Source: Tectiglobus diatomicola (GTDB lineage Bacteria; Pseudomonadota; Alphaproteobacteria; Rhizobiales; Hyphomicrobiaceae). Taken from it: a DNA stretch of 64,000 nucleotides. Every line of letters begins with the position of its first letter. Within the stretch, counting starts at the first letter, position 1. Below, in pieces: positions 9,779 through 19,635 of this stretch. Location: NCBI GenBank assembly GCA_039583345.1, contig JAZDSJ010000004.1, positions 47,128 through 111,127 on the forward strand, in the 5' to 3' direction. The translations under genes were made by a program, and so were the position numbers. The notes beneath the pieces were generated by a model, which saw only the letters and a list, made by a program, of their open reading frames with translations, was not told the origin of the DNA and searched no databases.

Positions 9779-11155
9779 TTAGAAATAGTCAGGTCTCACT
9801 CTAAACAATTGCTCTACTTCTCTCACAAAATCCGAGCGAACAAATAATATGGCTCGATCACGTGGTCGCAGTTCTGTGTTACCATTTGGCATAACAATTT
9901 CACCGTCCCGAACAATTATGCCAAACCGAACGCCCTCAGATATTCCCAGATCTTTTATCGCTTTGCCAACAACAGGTGTTGTGGTAAGAGCTTCAGCCTC
10001 GACAATTTCGCCAGCACTGTTACAAATTTCATGAACGCCACGAATTCTGCCGCGTCGGACATATTGCAAAATTCGAGAGACAGTCACTGCTCGTGGATTA
10101 ATTTGTGCATCAATCCCAAACGGACGCATTATAGAACTATATGCTGCGCTATTGAGAAGACATAAACTGCTGCGACATCCAAGATTTCTAGCTAAAACTG
10201 ATGTTAATATATTGACTTGATCATCATTAGTAAGGGCAACAAGAGTTTCGGCGTTACGTATGTCAGCTTCACGCAACAGTTCTTCAGAAAGTGCGGAACC
10301 ATTCAGAATAACTGTACGCTTGAGGGATTCAGCAATAGCTAAAGCTCTATCATGACGGTATTCAATGATTTTCACACTGATATTGGGTTCTCGTTGATCA
10401 ATTTCTCGCGCGACAAATTCACCTATATTTCCACCCCCGGCAATTACAATACGCCTGGCTTGCACTTCTTCGTGTCCGAAGATTTTTAGTGTTCGTGAAA
10501 CCATCTTAGAGGGAAGTATAAGATATACATCGTCACCTTGAGCTAAACGTTGTTCTTTGGCCGGTAGAAACAACTCACCATTACGAACAATAGCAACGAC
10601 TGTTGCCGGAAGATCTGGAAATAGTTCACGTAACTGATTGAGAGGTGTATCGACAATAGGGCATTCTGCACCACAATTTACGCCAATAGCTAACACTTGC
10701 CCATTTACAAAGCTTGCAGTCTCGAAAGCACCGGGTAATTCAAGGCGTCTGAGTACAACATTACCTACTTCAATTTCAGGTGAGATAATGTAGTCTATAT
10801 TTAAACCCTGAGATCGAAAAAGTTGAGACCATTCTTTGCCTAGATATGTCTGTGCACGTACCCTAGCAATCTTAGTCGGAACGTTAAAAATTGTAGAGGC
10901 TACGTGACATGCAACCATGTTAACTTCATCGTGAAAGGTTACAGCGATCAACATATCAGCATCGCGTGCACCTGCCCTAGCCAAAACATCAGGGTGAGCA
11001 CCATTGCCTAAAGTTGCGCGAACATCCAACATATCGTTGGCACGCTGCACTAGCTTAGCTGAAGAATCTATTACTATTACATCATTACCTTCAGCTGCCA
11101 AACGCTCTGCAATACCCAAACCTACCTGACCGGCACCACATATTATTACGCGCAC
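9779..11155 (-). CDS. trkA: Trk potassium uptake regulator TrkA
   Basis: Peripheral NAD-binding subunit that gates the Trk/Ktr potassium channels at the inner membrane. The 458-residue protein has two RCK_N/RCK_C repeats: the first Rossmann motif ICGAGQVGLGIAE at 5-17, a first RCK_C domain near 145-220, and a second Rossmann motif IAGGGNIGEFVAREI around 233-247 followed by a second RCK_C. This is the full TrkA architecture. It is the first gene of the minus-strand trkA-dat-hfq-hflX group. In many alphaproteobacteria ntrX lies just upstream; here that place is a 360-bp spacer and then chpT on the other strand. The partner channel (TrkH) is not in the window. Confidence 0.94.
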   Translation of the reverse strand: MRVIICGAGQVGLGIAERLAAEGNDVIVIDSSAKLVQRANDMLDVRATLGNGAHPDVLARAGARDADMLIAVTFHDEVNMVACHVASTIFNVPTKIARVRAQTYLGKEWSQLFRSQGLNIDYIISPEIEVGNVVLRRLELPGAFETASFVNGQVLAIGVNCGAECPIVDTPLNQLRELFPDLPATVVAIVRNGELFLPAKEQRLAQGDDVYLILPSKMVSRTLKIFGHEEVQARRIVIAGGGNIGEFVAREIDQREPNISVKIIEYRHDRALAIAESLKRTVILNGSALSEELLREADIRNAETLVALTNDDQVNILTSVLARNLGCRSSLCLLNSAAYSSIMRPFGIDAQINPRAVTVSRILQYVRRGRIRGVHEICNSAGEIVEAEALTTTPVVGKAIKDLGISEGVRFGIIVRDGEIVMPNGNTELRPRDRAILFVRSDFVREVEQLFRVRPDYF

Positions 11156-11517
11156 AGGTAAAAACCTTCCGAGGACACAGACCCTAGTTTTAACTTACCT
11201 TCATATATTTGCTTGTATGACACAGCAAAACTCAGTTTCATGTCCAAAAATAAAATTTATTACACTCTCTATACGTATTACGCTATTCAATCTCATGAAT
11301 TCAGACTAGGTTGCACTTAATAGTCCTTATGTTTTAATACAAATAGTATTAAAAAGTTACTTTAAAGCAAATATTTATTAGTAAATAAGTGTTGATGGCA
11401 TTGCTTTATTTAAGTAAATATATTAATTTTATGAAAACATTATTAATCAAGAGACTTTCATCATAGCATGTTAAGAACTTTCGCACTACCATCTGCAACC
11501 TGTTGAGCAAAATCGCG
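11156..11517. other. Divergent spacer between trkA and chpT
   Basis: About 360 bp separating two divergently transcribed genes, so promoters for both are expected here. No response-regulator (ntrX) remnant was recognised in the place where one is often found. Confidence 0.5.
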
Positions 11518-12168
11518 ATGAGAAAAGACGTGCAACCTTCCGACCTAGAATTCGCTTCTTTAATTTCAAGCAAAATATGTCATGATATCATCGGTCCTAT
11601 TGGTGCCATTTGCAATGGCTTAGAAATGGTCAGCAGTGACAAAGACACTTCAGCAAGTTTCAGGGCGCTAGACATTGTTCGTGATGTTTCAGAACAATTA
11701 TCTGCACGCCTAAAGTTTGCGCGTTTTGCTTTCGGAACTTCTGCTCTCAACACTAGTTTAATTGAACTAAATGTTATCCAGGAGCTGATTCAAGGGCTTA
11801 CAGGTGATAGAACTAAACACCAGGTAGTATGGGACAATATCATTGCTGAGCCTCTCTTTAAAATACATGCAAAATTATTACTAAACTTAGTTGCTTGCGC
11901 AATAGCTACGCTGCCGCGAGGGGGTGTTATAATTATTGAAATTAACTTTATTAATTCCAAACCAAATTTCTCGCTGCTTTGCAACGGAAAGATAGCTCAG
12001 CCAGCTAGAGGTCTTAAAGAACTACTAGATAATGCTAATAATACAGAGATTGATCCTTTCTCAGTGCAAGCTTACTATACGTTACGTCTCGCCAATGAAA
12101 TAGGTATGCAGCTCTCTATCGATCAACATTCAAACAACCTACAACTAACAGCTAAAACTTTAATGTGA
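11518..12168 (+). CDS. chpT: ChpT-like histidine phosphotransferase
   Basis: ChpT-type phosphotransferase, which in alphaproteobacteria passes phosphate from the hybrid kinase CckA to CtrA and CpdR and so controls the cell cycle. The N-terminal helix reads FASLISSKICHDIIGPIGAI with the phospho-accepting histidine in CHDI, then NGLEMV, and SARLKFARFAFG on the second helix, followed by a degenerate ATPase-like domain to residue 216. This matches the DUF2328/HPTransfase family in order and length. A TTG at 11503 would add five residues; I prefer ATG 11518, though neither has a strong ribosome site. It is transcribed away from trkA. CckA and CtrA are not in the window. Confidence 0.88.
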   Translation: MRKDVQPSDLEFASLISSKICHDIIGPIGAICNGLEMVSSDKDTSASFRALDIVRDVSEQLSARLKFARFAFGTSALNTSLIELNVIQELIQGLTGDRTKHQVVWDNIIAEPLFKIHAKLLLNLVACAIATLPRGGVIIIEINFINSKPNFSLLCNGKIAQPARGLKELLDNANNTEIDPFSVQAYYTLRLANEIGMQLSIDQHSNNLQLTAKTLM

Positions 12169-12443
12169 TTCTTATCATTGCACTAACAATGCAAAAGAAC
12201 GTGACTAGTCCTCAAAAATTAATCAACCTAAGGTTTAGGCACACTGTTTGTATTAGTATCCTTTTCCTAGCTTAGAGTGATACGCATAACAAATAGTACC
12301 TTTTATTATATTGATATACATTTTTAATGCAGCTAAGTATAGCAAATCAGCTAGCACGTAGCCGTTGCGGTAGTAATAATCACTTAAACATATGTAAAAA
12401 CTGATAGCTGCTCTTATCATATTACTAGAATTATCAATAAGTG

Positions 12444-12803
12444 TTAATTGTTATAGGGAGAATTTCCACCGTTCATACCAATACCGGAATCAAAGAAAAA
12501 ACCATGATCAAACGGACCTGATGGCGTTTGACGGGTGTAGAATTCGAAACGATACGAGTTGGCCCCTCCATTAACTGTACGACTATCACCATACGTATTT
12601 ATAGTGTCTCTTGCAGAATAAGAATAGCCACCACGGCGTTGGCGAGAAGCACGCGCTTTGGCAGCTGTATCACTGTCCTCATAGTATTTAGAAGCACGGT
12701 GACCGCCGCTAGATGGTTGCTGAGCAAATAAAGTTGACGCGAAAACTAAGCATGTCAGGGTCAGTACCATACAAGCGGAAGCCGTCATCAAATGCTTATT
12801 CAT
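12444..12803 (-). CDS. Small secreted protein of unknown function
   Basis: A 119-residue protein starting at ATG 12803; a TTG five codons upstream is less likely. Residues 1-27 form a typical signal peptide (basic MNKH, hydrophobic core MVLTLTCLVFAST, cleavage near LFA-QQ). The mature part is polar and rich in Gly, Ser, Arg and Tyr (RQRRGGYSYSARDTINTYG), ending in a Gly/Asn-rich tail with FDHGFFFDSGIGMNGG. No domain is recognised. It stands alone with A/T-rich spacers on both sides. Its GC content is higher than that of the flanks, which argues that it is under selection and really coding. Function unknown. Confidence 0.65.
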   Translation of the reverse strand: MNKHLMTASACMVLTLTCLVFASTLFAQQPSSGGHRASKYYEDSDTAAKARASRQRRGGYSYSARDTINTYGDSRTVNGGANSYRFEFYTRQTPSGPFDHGFFFDSGIGMNGGNSPYNN

Positions 12804-13196
12804 AATTTCTACTTTCAATAATACTGGTTTTAAATTTTAGTTTAAAAAACACCTTATGCTTTCATGATAAATTTTATCAAATTGTCTGGTTATGATTTCA
12901 TTAGCTTATATTATGGGTTACAAGGTATTAAAGCAAGGTTGCTAATTAGTAGTTGCAGTCTATTGTTTCACTTTCTTACATTAATAATAAATCTTGTTTC
13001 ATAAATTATTATTAATACGAACTATATGTTGCGAGCCATTGACAAATAATAAAATTTTAATACTATGTTTTACACGAATATATTGCTTTCGTTTATTCTA
13101 ACTTGATCTAGTGCGTTAATTCTACACTACAAATTTTTACTATCTATTTAATGAATTTGCCTCTAGAACATTTTGATTTAGTTTACTGTGAAAAAC
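12804..13196. other. A/T-rich spacer upstream of tRNA-Ile
   Basis: About 390 bp of very A/T-rich sequence with no supported gene. It must hold the promoters of the secreted protein (minus) and of the tRNA (plus). Confidence 0.5.
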
Positions 13197-13273
13197 AGGC
13201 CCGTAGCTCAATTGGTTAGAGCCGGCGGCTCATAACCGCCTGGTTGGGGGTTCAAGTCCCTCCGGGCCTACCA
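13197..13273 (+). tRNA. tRNA with CAU anticodon, probably tRNA-Ile2(CAU)
   Basis: Full cloverleaf of 77 bases with encoded CCA: acceptor AGGCCCG/CGGGCCT, D-arm GCTC-GAGC, anticodon stem GGCGG/CCGCC around loop CTCATAA, T-arm GGGGG-TTCAAGT-CCCTC. The anticodon CAU could mean Met, initiator Met or lysidine-modified Ile2. The A1-U72 pair with A73, shared with ordinary tRNA-Ile, favours Ile2, read as AUA decoder after TilS modification. The initiator is excluded because the anticodon stem lacks the three consecutive G-C pairs in the right positions and base pair 1-72 is formed. Confidence 0.9.
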
Positions 13274-14157
13274 CCTTTCCTATTCGTACAATACGATTTG
13301 TACACATATCTTAGTATAATTTAATTACGCAGCTTTTCAGATGACAGTATGCTATATCTTATAGTCTATCGCTTTAAGATGTGAAAATTTTTAAATATTT
13401 AATTTTGTTATCTGATTTTGCTGCTATACAATCAGTCTAATTCTAAGACGTAATTTTATTCTAAAATACTTTTCAGTTTGATTAACTTATAACTAAAGGT
13501 AGGTTCTAAAATTTTGTTTTATATTGCCTCATTAATAATTCTTTATAGCACTTTATCCTGTGTTGCATATACCATATATAATTAATATATAACTAATTTA
13601 ATAGATTCTAAATCTGATTAAGAGAATTAATGTAATGTATTGATACTACATTACATTTTTTAAAATTATTAAATCATTGGGGCTTTGAGATTAGAGAAAC
13701 TGAACTCAATAATTTGCATATTTTTGTCTAAATACCTTAACAAAGTACACCCAGAAGACAGTATTAACATAATCGACTTGGATTAATTTATGTTAACATT
13801 GTGCTATCTAAGTAGCACTCGGAGACGTGAAAAAACTCAGCCATATAAAATAATGCGTAAAAATTACATGAATCTTTTACTTTTGCTTTAACCTAATTAA
13901 ACTTCTACTAAATGAAGAGCTTTATAGCTAAATAATAAAGTAATCTAGTTGTTGTAAAAAAAACAAGATCACATTTATAATTTACAGGTTACGTCTTGCA
14001 TAAGCTTAAAATTCCGATTTGTTAATATTGTGAATAGCTGAACTCAATACTTGTCTATTGGAATTGGATAAGTGTACCTTTGATGTCTTATTATGCTAAA
14101 GTTATAAATTACATCAAAATAAATCTAAATTTTCTGAGGTTTAGGGAGATTTATCGC
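13274..14157. other. A/T-rich spacer, no gene seen
   Basis: Nearly 900 bp with stops in all frames. An ATG at 14080 is in frame with the next gene, but the 26 codons before 14158 have no ribosome site and look like spacer. Nothing else was recognised. Confidence 0.55.
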
Positions 14158-16209
14158 ATGATTGTCGTTGCGCCTACAGATAACGACGGGGAAACCCCAG
14201 TTAACCCTTACTCTCTTCTCGAAGCAATCAAGCGATCAAGCGATACAGCTCACACAGGATGTTTTATTTTCCTATCTCTCATGGCCTATCTAATGATTAT
14301 TGTAGCTGGTGTAAGCCATGAAGATTTATTGTTAGAAAAAGACATCCAACTTCCCATAATAGTCGCATCTATACCTTTACTACAATTTTTTAAATTCGCA
14401 CCTATACTATTCTTACTAATACACCTTAGTCTACTATTACAGATAGTTCTCTTGGCACGTAAAACTCTTGAATTTGATATTTCACTACAGGAATTAGAGC
14501 CAACAACTAGACGAACCCACCCACTTCGACTTGAACTTCATAATTTCTTTTTCATACAAAGCATAGCTGGTCCGCATCGTAATTTCGCAATGAGCTTACT
14601 GCTTCATTTTATGTCCTGGTTGACTTTTGCAATTTTACCAATCGCGTTAATTTTATTTATTCAACTATCATTTTTACCCTATCACAATATTCTAATTACT
14701 TGGATTCATCGAATTGTTCTGATCGTTGATATCAGTATGCTCATTTTGCTTGGTGTATTTATGACTCGTGTTGAACCGAATTTTTTTAAGGCTGCTTGGC
14801 GGATGAGTTTGTTGCACCCTATTTCAGTAATTTCCACAGCCTTAATTGTAAACATTATTGTTTTGTTTTCATTTTTTGTTGCAACTATTCCTGGTGAGGA
14901 GCTTGATAAAGCTGTACGTCAGTATGTAATAGGACAAGGTATAGATGCTAAAGCTTTTGATGATTTAGTATCTAAGTCAGGCTTTTTATCTCCAATATTA
15001 TCGGGAGAAACTGATGGAAGCCGATTTAGTTTATTTTATCGCAACTTACTAGTATCTGATCTCGACCTAATCATGGATAATAAATCAAATAGACTCACAC
15101 CATCGTTACGTGGCCGCGATTTGCGTTTCGCTCGACTAGATCGATCAAATTTGCATCAGGCAGATATGACTGGCGCAAATCTAGATGGTGCTAGCTTGAT
15201 TTCTACAGATTTGAGTGGTGTACGGCTAACTTGTCATAATGAGGCGGATCTAATGCTAGGATTGGGACGCGAACAAGCCAAATGTGCCAGTGCACGCGGT
15301 GCAAATTTCACGAATGCTCAGCTGCAAGGAACACTATTAACTGGATTGGACTTAAGTAATGCCAATTTAAAAAATGCTCAGATTCAGAATAGTATTTTAA
15401 GGCTCGCTATTCTTAAAAAGACAAACTTCTGGAACGCAAATCTACAGAAAGCTGACTTAAGTGCAGGTATTCAAGCGCAAGGAGCTAATTTTTCAGGTGC
15501 AAAGTTAGAGGGTGCAAACCTTGACAGTGGACAGCTGCAATTCGCAGACTTTACAAATGCACAACTACAAGGTTCTACACTTAAGCACGCACGTTTACAA
15601 GGAGCTGTGTTTCAAAATGCTAATCTTAGCGCAGCAAATTTCCGACGTGCAGGACTTCAAGCCGCGGATATGACAGGCAGTATTCTTAATGGTGCGGATA
15701 TGCGCTTAGCCGGTATCTGGATGACACTTCCCCCATCGCTTGATAAAATCAAATTGAGCAATATGAGCAATTTACAAATTCAGCCTTTGAATGATATTGA
15801 TCAAAGTAAACTCAAAAAAGTACTGGAATTGATCAATCGCAAAAAGTTACAACATCAAATTTTAGATAGAGTCCAAGAAATTTTATCAAAAAAAGCAAGT
15901 GCAACTTGGAATAGTTCTGACGATATTACCAACTGGAAAAGTTTAATAACCTATGCACGTCCTGAGAATACGATGAACTATCGAAAAAGCTTAACATCTT
16001 TTCTGGAGACATTGGCCTGTCAAGAAAAATGGAAGAATGGATCTGTTACAGAAGGCATTGTTCGCCGTGCTATTCAGAAACAATTCTTAGGGGACAAACT
16101 TGCAATTTATTCACGCCTCACTGCTGACAAAAAGTGTGAACCTGCCACAAAAGTCTCTTCGTCACTTATTCAAACTCTGTCCTCTATTATAAATACGCGA
16201 TTAGAATAA
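14158..16209 (+). CDS. Membrane-anchored pentapeptide-repeat protein
   Basis: A 683-residue protein of two parts. The first ~260 residues contain several hydrophobic helices (for example CFIFLSLMAYLMIIVAGVSH, FAPILFLLIHLSLLLQIVLL, and later stretches rich in Leu/Ile), so it is an inner-membrane anchor. From about residue 320 to 530 come many A(D/N)LXX pentapeptides (GANLDGASL, NANLKNAQI, ANLQKADLS, GANFSGAKLEGANL), which fold as a right-handed four-sided beta helix. A roughly 130-residue charged C-terminal region follows. I chose ATG 14158 because GGGAGA stands 8 bases before it. Similar membrane pentapeptide proteins in proteobacteria have no settled function. Long spacers flank it on the left and ssb follows. 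Confidence 0.85.
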   Translation: MIVVAPTDNDGETPVNPYSLLEAIKRSSDTAHTGCFIFLSLMAYLMIIVAGVSHEDLLLEKDIQLPIIVASIPLLQFFKFAPILFLLIHLSLLLQIVLLARKTLEFDISLQELEPTTRRTHPLRLELHNFFFIQSIAGPHRNFAMSLLLHFMSWLTFAILPIALILFIQLSFLPYHNILITWIHRIVLIVDISMLILLGVFMTRVEPNFFKAAWRMSLLHPISVISTALIVNIIVLFSFFVATIPGEELDKAVRQYVIGQGIDAKAFDDLVSKSGFLSPILSGETDGSRFSLFYRNLLVSDLDLIMDNKSNRLTPSLRGRDLRFARLDRSNLHQADMTGANLDGASLISTDLSGVRLTCHNEADLMLGLGREQAKCASARGANFTNAQLQGTLLTGLDLSNANLKNAQIQNSILRLAILKKTNFWNANLQKADLSAGIQAQGANFSGAKLEGANLDSGQLQFADFTNAQLQGSTLKHARLQGAVFQNANLSAANFRRAGLQAADMTGSILNGADMRLAGIWMTLPPSLDKIKLSNMSNLQIQPLNDIDQSKLKKVLELINRKKLQHQILDRVQEILSKKASATWNSSDDITNWKSLITYARPENTMNYRKSLTSFLETLACQEKWKNGSVTEGIVRRAIQKQFLGDKLAIYSRLTADKKCEPATKVSSSLIQTLSSIINTRLE

Positions 16210-16314
16210 AGCTATTACTAGATAATCTTAACATGTAATAACAAACTCTCTAACGATAACACAAGTTTCTTATATGGTTTTTCAATTAAGTGGTAATGAA
16301 TAACATCCAGCCTG

Positions 16315-16343
16315 TTACAAAGAAGTCTGAAAAGATGTATAAT
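16315..16343 (+). promoter_or_regulatory. Probable sigma-70-type promoter of ssb
   Basis: TTACAA at 16315-16320, 17 bases, then a perfect TATAAT at 16338-16343. Transcription would begin near 16350, about 70 bases before the ssb start. Seen by eye in A/T-rich sequence, so chance is possible, but spacing and -10 are ideal. Confidence 0.55.
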
Positions 16344-16422
16344 TATTACTAAATTAATGGGTCGAAATAGTTCCTCATTTAGAGGAAACATACTGTTCAC
16401 TTTTTATTAAAGAGGTACTTCT

Positions 16423-16911
16423 ATGGCTGGTTCAGTAAATAAAGTCATACTTATTGGAAATCTTGGCGCAGATCCTGAAATTCGCCGCACTCAAGATGGG
16501 AGACCAATTGCTAACCTTCGCATTGCAACATCAGAGAGTTGGCGAGACAAATCATCAGGTGAAAAACGTGATCGAACTGAATGGCACCGCGTAGTTGTTT
16601 TTAATGAGGGTCTGTGCCGCGTCATAGAACAATACATGCGAAAAGGCTCTAAAATTTATCTAGAAGGACAGCTGCAAACTAGAAAATGGCAGGATCAACA
16701 GGGATTAGACCGTTATAGTACAGAAGTTGTTTTGCAAGGATATAACTCTACCCTTACCATACTTGATAGTAAAAGTGGTAGTTCAGATATGTCTATAACT
16801 AATCAGGCTAGTACAGGTTTTAACGAGAGTCATGGCGGTGGTTACAATAAGCAAAGCGTATCTGAAGACAGCCATTTCGACAAGCAGCTTGATGATGAAA
16901 TTCCTTTTTAA
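16423..16911 (+). CDS. ssb: Single-stranded DNA-binding protein
   Basis: SSB coats single-stranded DNA during replication and repair. The 162-residue product starts MAGSVNKVILIGNLGADPEIRR, has the OB-fold core with WRDKSSGEKRDRTEWHRVV and KGSKIYLEGQLQTRKWQDQQG, then a flexible Gly/Ser/Asn-rich linker and the acidic tip DDEIPF that recruits partner proteins. An AAAGAGG site lies about 9 bases before the ATG. A tRNA-Arg gene follows 72 bp downstream in the same direction. Intact and normal length. Confidence 0.97.
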   Translation: MAGSVNKVILIGNLGADPEIRRTQDGRPIANLRIATSESWRDKSSGEKRDRTEWHRVVVFNEGLCRVIEQYMRKGSKIYLEGQLQTRKWQDQQGLDRYSTEVVLQGYNSTLTILDSKSGSSDMSITNQASTGFNESHGGGYNKQSVSEDSHFDKQLDDEIPF

Positions 16912-16983
16912 TTTTTTCTCTTGAATAAATATTATATAAATAATACTATAAAAATATAAAAAAGTAATTGCATAAATAGCAAG

Positions 16984-17060
16984 CTGGGTGTAGCTCAATT
17001 GGATAGAGTAGTGGCCTTCGAAGCCATTGGTTGCAGGTTCAAGTCCTGCCACCCAGGCCA
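16984..17060 (+). tRNA. tRNA-Arg(UCG)
   Basis: A 77-base tRNA with encoded CCA: acceptor CTGGGTG/CACCCAG, D-arm GCTC/GAGT (one G-U), anticodon stem GTGGC/GCCAT around loop CTTCGAA, T-arm GCAGG-TTCAAGT-CCTGC, discriminator G. Anticodon TCG reads CGA/CGG-type arginine codons, and the D-loop keeps the A20 arginine determinant after GG. The acceptor begins C1-G72. Confidence 0.95.
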
Positions 17061-17661
17061 TGAGTCTAACTTTCTACGTTGATTAAACACTATACTGCGG
17101 CTTACATAAAATTAAATGGTTTCTCTACTTTCTTATTATTTTCACTGCTTATTCATTCAGCAGATTAATAATGAACAATACTAATATCATTCACAAATAT
17201 AATATAAATTATCCCCGAAGATATACTTCGTTTGGTTTTTAAAAAACCTCTCAAATACTCAGTTGTATTTAGGCTTACTTATCCACTTATTTTCTGTAAC
17301 TTGCTATTATCAATAAGTCGTATTGTAACGAAAAAAGTTACACTATTGTGTATTTACACTCGATTCAAAATAATCGTGTGCTAACTACAATGATTTAGTC
17401 ATTTTCTAAACCACTTTAATTACCCAATATTAAATTCACATTCATAATGTATTCATTACTTAAAGTGATATAGAAACACTAACTACAACGAACACTCATA
17501 TAAGAGTACCCAATTATATAATGATAAAATTAAAAGTATAATCTAAATTATACTTTTAGATAGTCTACGTTAGCTACACCTAAATTTGCAAAACTTCTTA
17601 TAAAATATTTATCTATTCCACTACATAGCTTACATAATAAGTTTTACTTAACATAACAATG
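17061..17661. other. A/T-rich spacer, no gene seen
   Basis: 600 bp of very A/T-rich sequence between tRNA-Arg and recO. One motif TTATCCACTT near 17280 resembles a DnaA box, but it is single and gives no case for an origin. No remnant recognised. Confidence 0.5.
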
Positions 17662-18399
17662 TCATACCTTATCTACCTTAAAACGGTGTAACAGGTCTTT
17701 CATACGCTCACGAGCTTCTGGAAGGATATATTTTTGCTGGCTACTAAGTCTTGCTGTAAGAAAAAAACCTGTAAGCCTAAGTCCATTCAGAACATCATTA
17801 ACGGATGGTACACTATTATGTTGATTGCAGAAAAACTGCGGTAAAGGCAGTAGTTTATCTTTATAAGGTGCGCCTGCTATTTCTGAAACTGCCTTGCCAG
17901 ATTTAGGTGAAACATACACAAGGTTATCTCGAACGTGCGTTGCAGCACAAGAAGAAAGATCGAGTCCAAAGCCTAATTCATCTAAAAGAGTAAGCTCCCA
18001 ACGGGCGTACAGAGCTGGCCATACTCTTATATCATTTATAAACTTGAGAACAAAAATAGATATTTCAAACAGGTTTGCGTGTGGATCACGCTCAGGAAGA
18101 TGACGTATCAGTGAGGACATGGATATAAGCATCGCCAGTGCAGCAGCATCTTCTAATACTCTTGCAGCATAAGCAGTGTGCAATTCAAGTTGTATCCGCC
18201 CTAAATGCTCACCTAGTCGAGCATTCCAAGTCGCATCAACATGATTTCCCATCTGGAGCATAGGTCGCCGTTTACGAGATTGGCCTCCAAGCATTAGTCC
18301 AAAAGTACGGCCATGATTGCGCGTAAATAATTCTACAATCACCGCCGTCTCCCCATGTGAGCGTACAGAAAGTATAATAGCTTCATCACACCATTTCAT
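17662..18399 (-). CDS. recO: DNA repair protein RecO
   Basis: RecO helps load RecA on SSB-coated DNA in the RecFOR pathway. The 245-residue product starts MKWCDEAIILSVRSHGETA, matching the family start, with the OB-fold N-terminal domain (VELFTRNHGRTFGLMLGGQSRKRRP) and an alpha-helical C-terminal part (YARWELTLLDELGFGLDL). The four-cysteine zinc site seen in some RecO proteins is not evident, as is common in alphaproteobacteria. I moved the start from GTG 18417 to ATG 18399, where AGG lies 7 bases upstream. No era/rnc neighbour is present upstream; a 500-bp spacer lies there. Confidence 0.93.
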   Translation of the reverse strand: MKWCDEAIILSVRSHGETAVIVELFTRNHGRTFGLMLGGQSRKRRPMLQMGNHVDATWNARLGEHLGRIQLELHTAYAARVLEDAAALAMLISMSSLIRHLPERDPHANLFEISIFVLKFINDIRVWPALYARWELTLLDELGFGLDLSSCAATHVRDNLVYVSPKSGKAVSEIAGAPYKDKLLPLPQFFCNQHNSVPSVNDVLNGLRLTGFFLTARLSSQQKYILPEARERMKDLLHRFKVDKV

Positions 18400-18899
18400 A
18401 AAATAACCTATTTTCACTAGGGCTTAGTCATCTTTCTCTCGCTTAAAAAATTAAGGATGGCTTGGATGACTAATTAGAACTATATATATATTTACTTATG
18501 CAAATAAGGAATATTCTAATGATCAACTTTTACTAGTAAGCCAACCATTTTTAACCTATAGAGAAAAACTTATCTAACATCATTACTGTAAGTCAGAGAA
18601 GGTAATTAAACTAGGATGTAATTACATTACTTCACTCTCGTTAAATTCTAATAATTGATCATAAAAACTGTTATAAATACTCAATTTAAGGTTCAACTAA
18701 AAATCTTTTTATAGTAAGGCACTGGTGATTAGAGTGGGAAATTATATCTCGTTCTTATAGCTAGGACCCTTTCACTACAGCTTTGTAAATGTTGATAGAA
18801 CCCAAAACTATAACCTTATTGTAACAAGCTAGAAAAGTGTAGGCGTAAATTAATCAGGAGTGATAACAGCATAAGTCATGTGTTTAATTGCAAGAGCAG
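18400..18899. other. Spacer between recO and engB, no gene seen
   Basis: 500 bp, A/T-rich, many stops on both strands. argB, which often follows engB in alphaproteobacteria, and era, which often precedes recO, are both absent and no fragment of either was recognised. Confidence 0.5.
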
Positions 18900-19568
18900 C
18901 TATGATACAGCATTTAAAATAGATACTCTAACTTCATCTAAGCCTTGTTTTTGTTCAGATGACGTTGCAATCACAGTAGGAAAAGCAGCTGCATGCTTGT
19001 TGAGAACACTTTGTGTTGTATCTAATACAATCTTAAGAGAATCTTGCTTAACCTTGTCAATCTTAGTGAGTATCAACTGATACAGTACACCCGCCTCATC
19101 TAAGTATTTAAATAGAAGAATATCAGAATCTTTCAAACCATGGCGAGCATCAATCAGAATATATACACGGCGTAGCATTAAACGTCCACGGAGATAATCA
19201 CTAATGAGCTGTTTCCAAGCCCCTACTTTAGCCTTTGGTGCCTGAGCATAACCGTATCCAGGCATATCAACTAAGTAATATGCAGAACTAGAGGGCTGAA
19301 AAAAATTAAGCTCTTGCGTACGTCCAGGTACATTTGATGTACGGGCAAGATTTCGACGGTTAGTTAAAGCATTTATGAGGCTTGATTTTCCAACGTTAGA
19401 TCGCCCAGAAAAAGCAATTTCTGGACGATCAGCAAGTGGAAGAAATTTTAACGAAGGGACACCACATACAAAATGCCAAGGGCTCGTAAAGCTTTTTTCA
19501 GCCTCTGTTCTATCTTTCAAATTCTGCGAATTATTGTAGTAAAGATTCACACCTTGTCTATTCGCCAT
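18900..19568 (-). CDS. engB: Ribosome biogenesis GTPase EngB (YihA/YsxC)
   Basis: Essential small GTPase needed for late assembly of the 50S subunit. The 222-residue product shows the P-loop GRSNVGKS near 55-62, the switch PGRTQELNFF near 81-90, the G3 motif DMPGYGYA near 101-108 and TKIDK for G4. The ATG at 19568 has GAGG 7 bases upstream. It follows yidC by 67 bp, as in the alphaproteobacterial rpmH-rnpA-yidD-yidC-engB cluster. Intact. Confidence 0.96.
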   Translation of the reverse strand: MANRQGVNLYYNNSQNLKDRTEAEKSFTSPWHFVCGVPSLKFLPLADRPEIAFSGRSNVGKSSLINALTNRRNLARTSNVPGRTQELNFFQPSSSAYYLVDMPGYGYAQAPKAKVGAWKQLISDYLRGRLMLRRVYILIDARHGLKDSDILLFKYLDEAGVLYQLILTKIDKVKQDSLKIVLDTTQSVLNKHAAAFPTVIATSSEQKQGLDEVRVSILNAVS

Positions 19569-19635
19569 CTTAATACCTCAATTAAATCTCAAACAAAACA
19601 AACGATTGTTTGGTGTATAAGATAGAAAGTGTCTA

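Noticed and set aside
17277..17290. DnaA-box-like TTATCCACTT, possible replication origin
   Set aside because: Only one imperfect box, no cluster and no origin-linked genes nearby.
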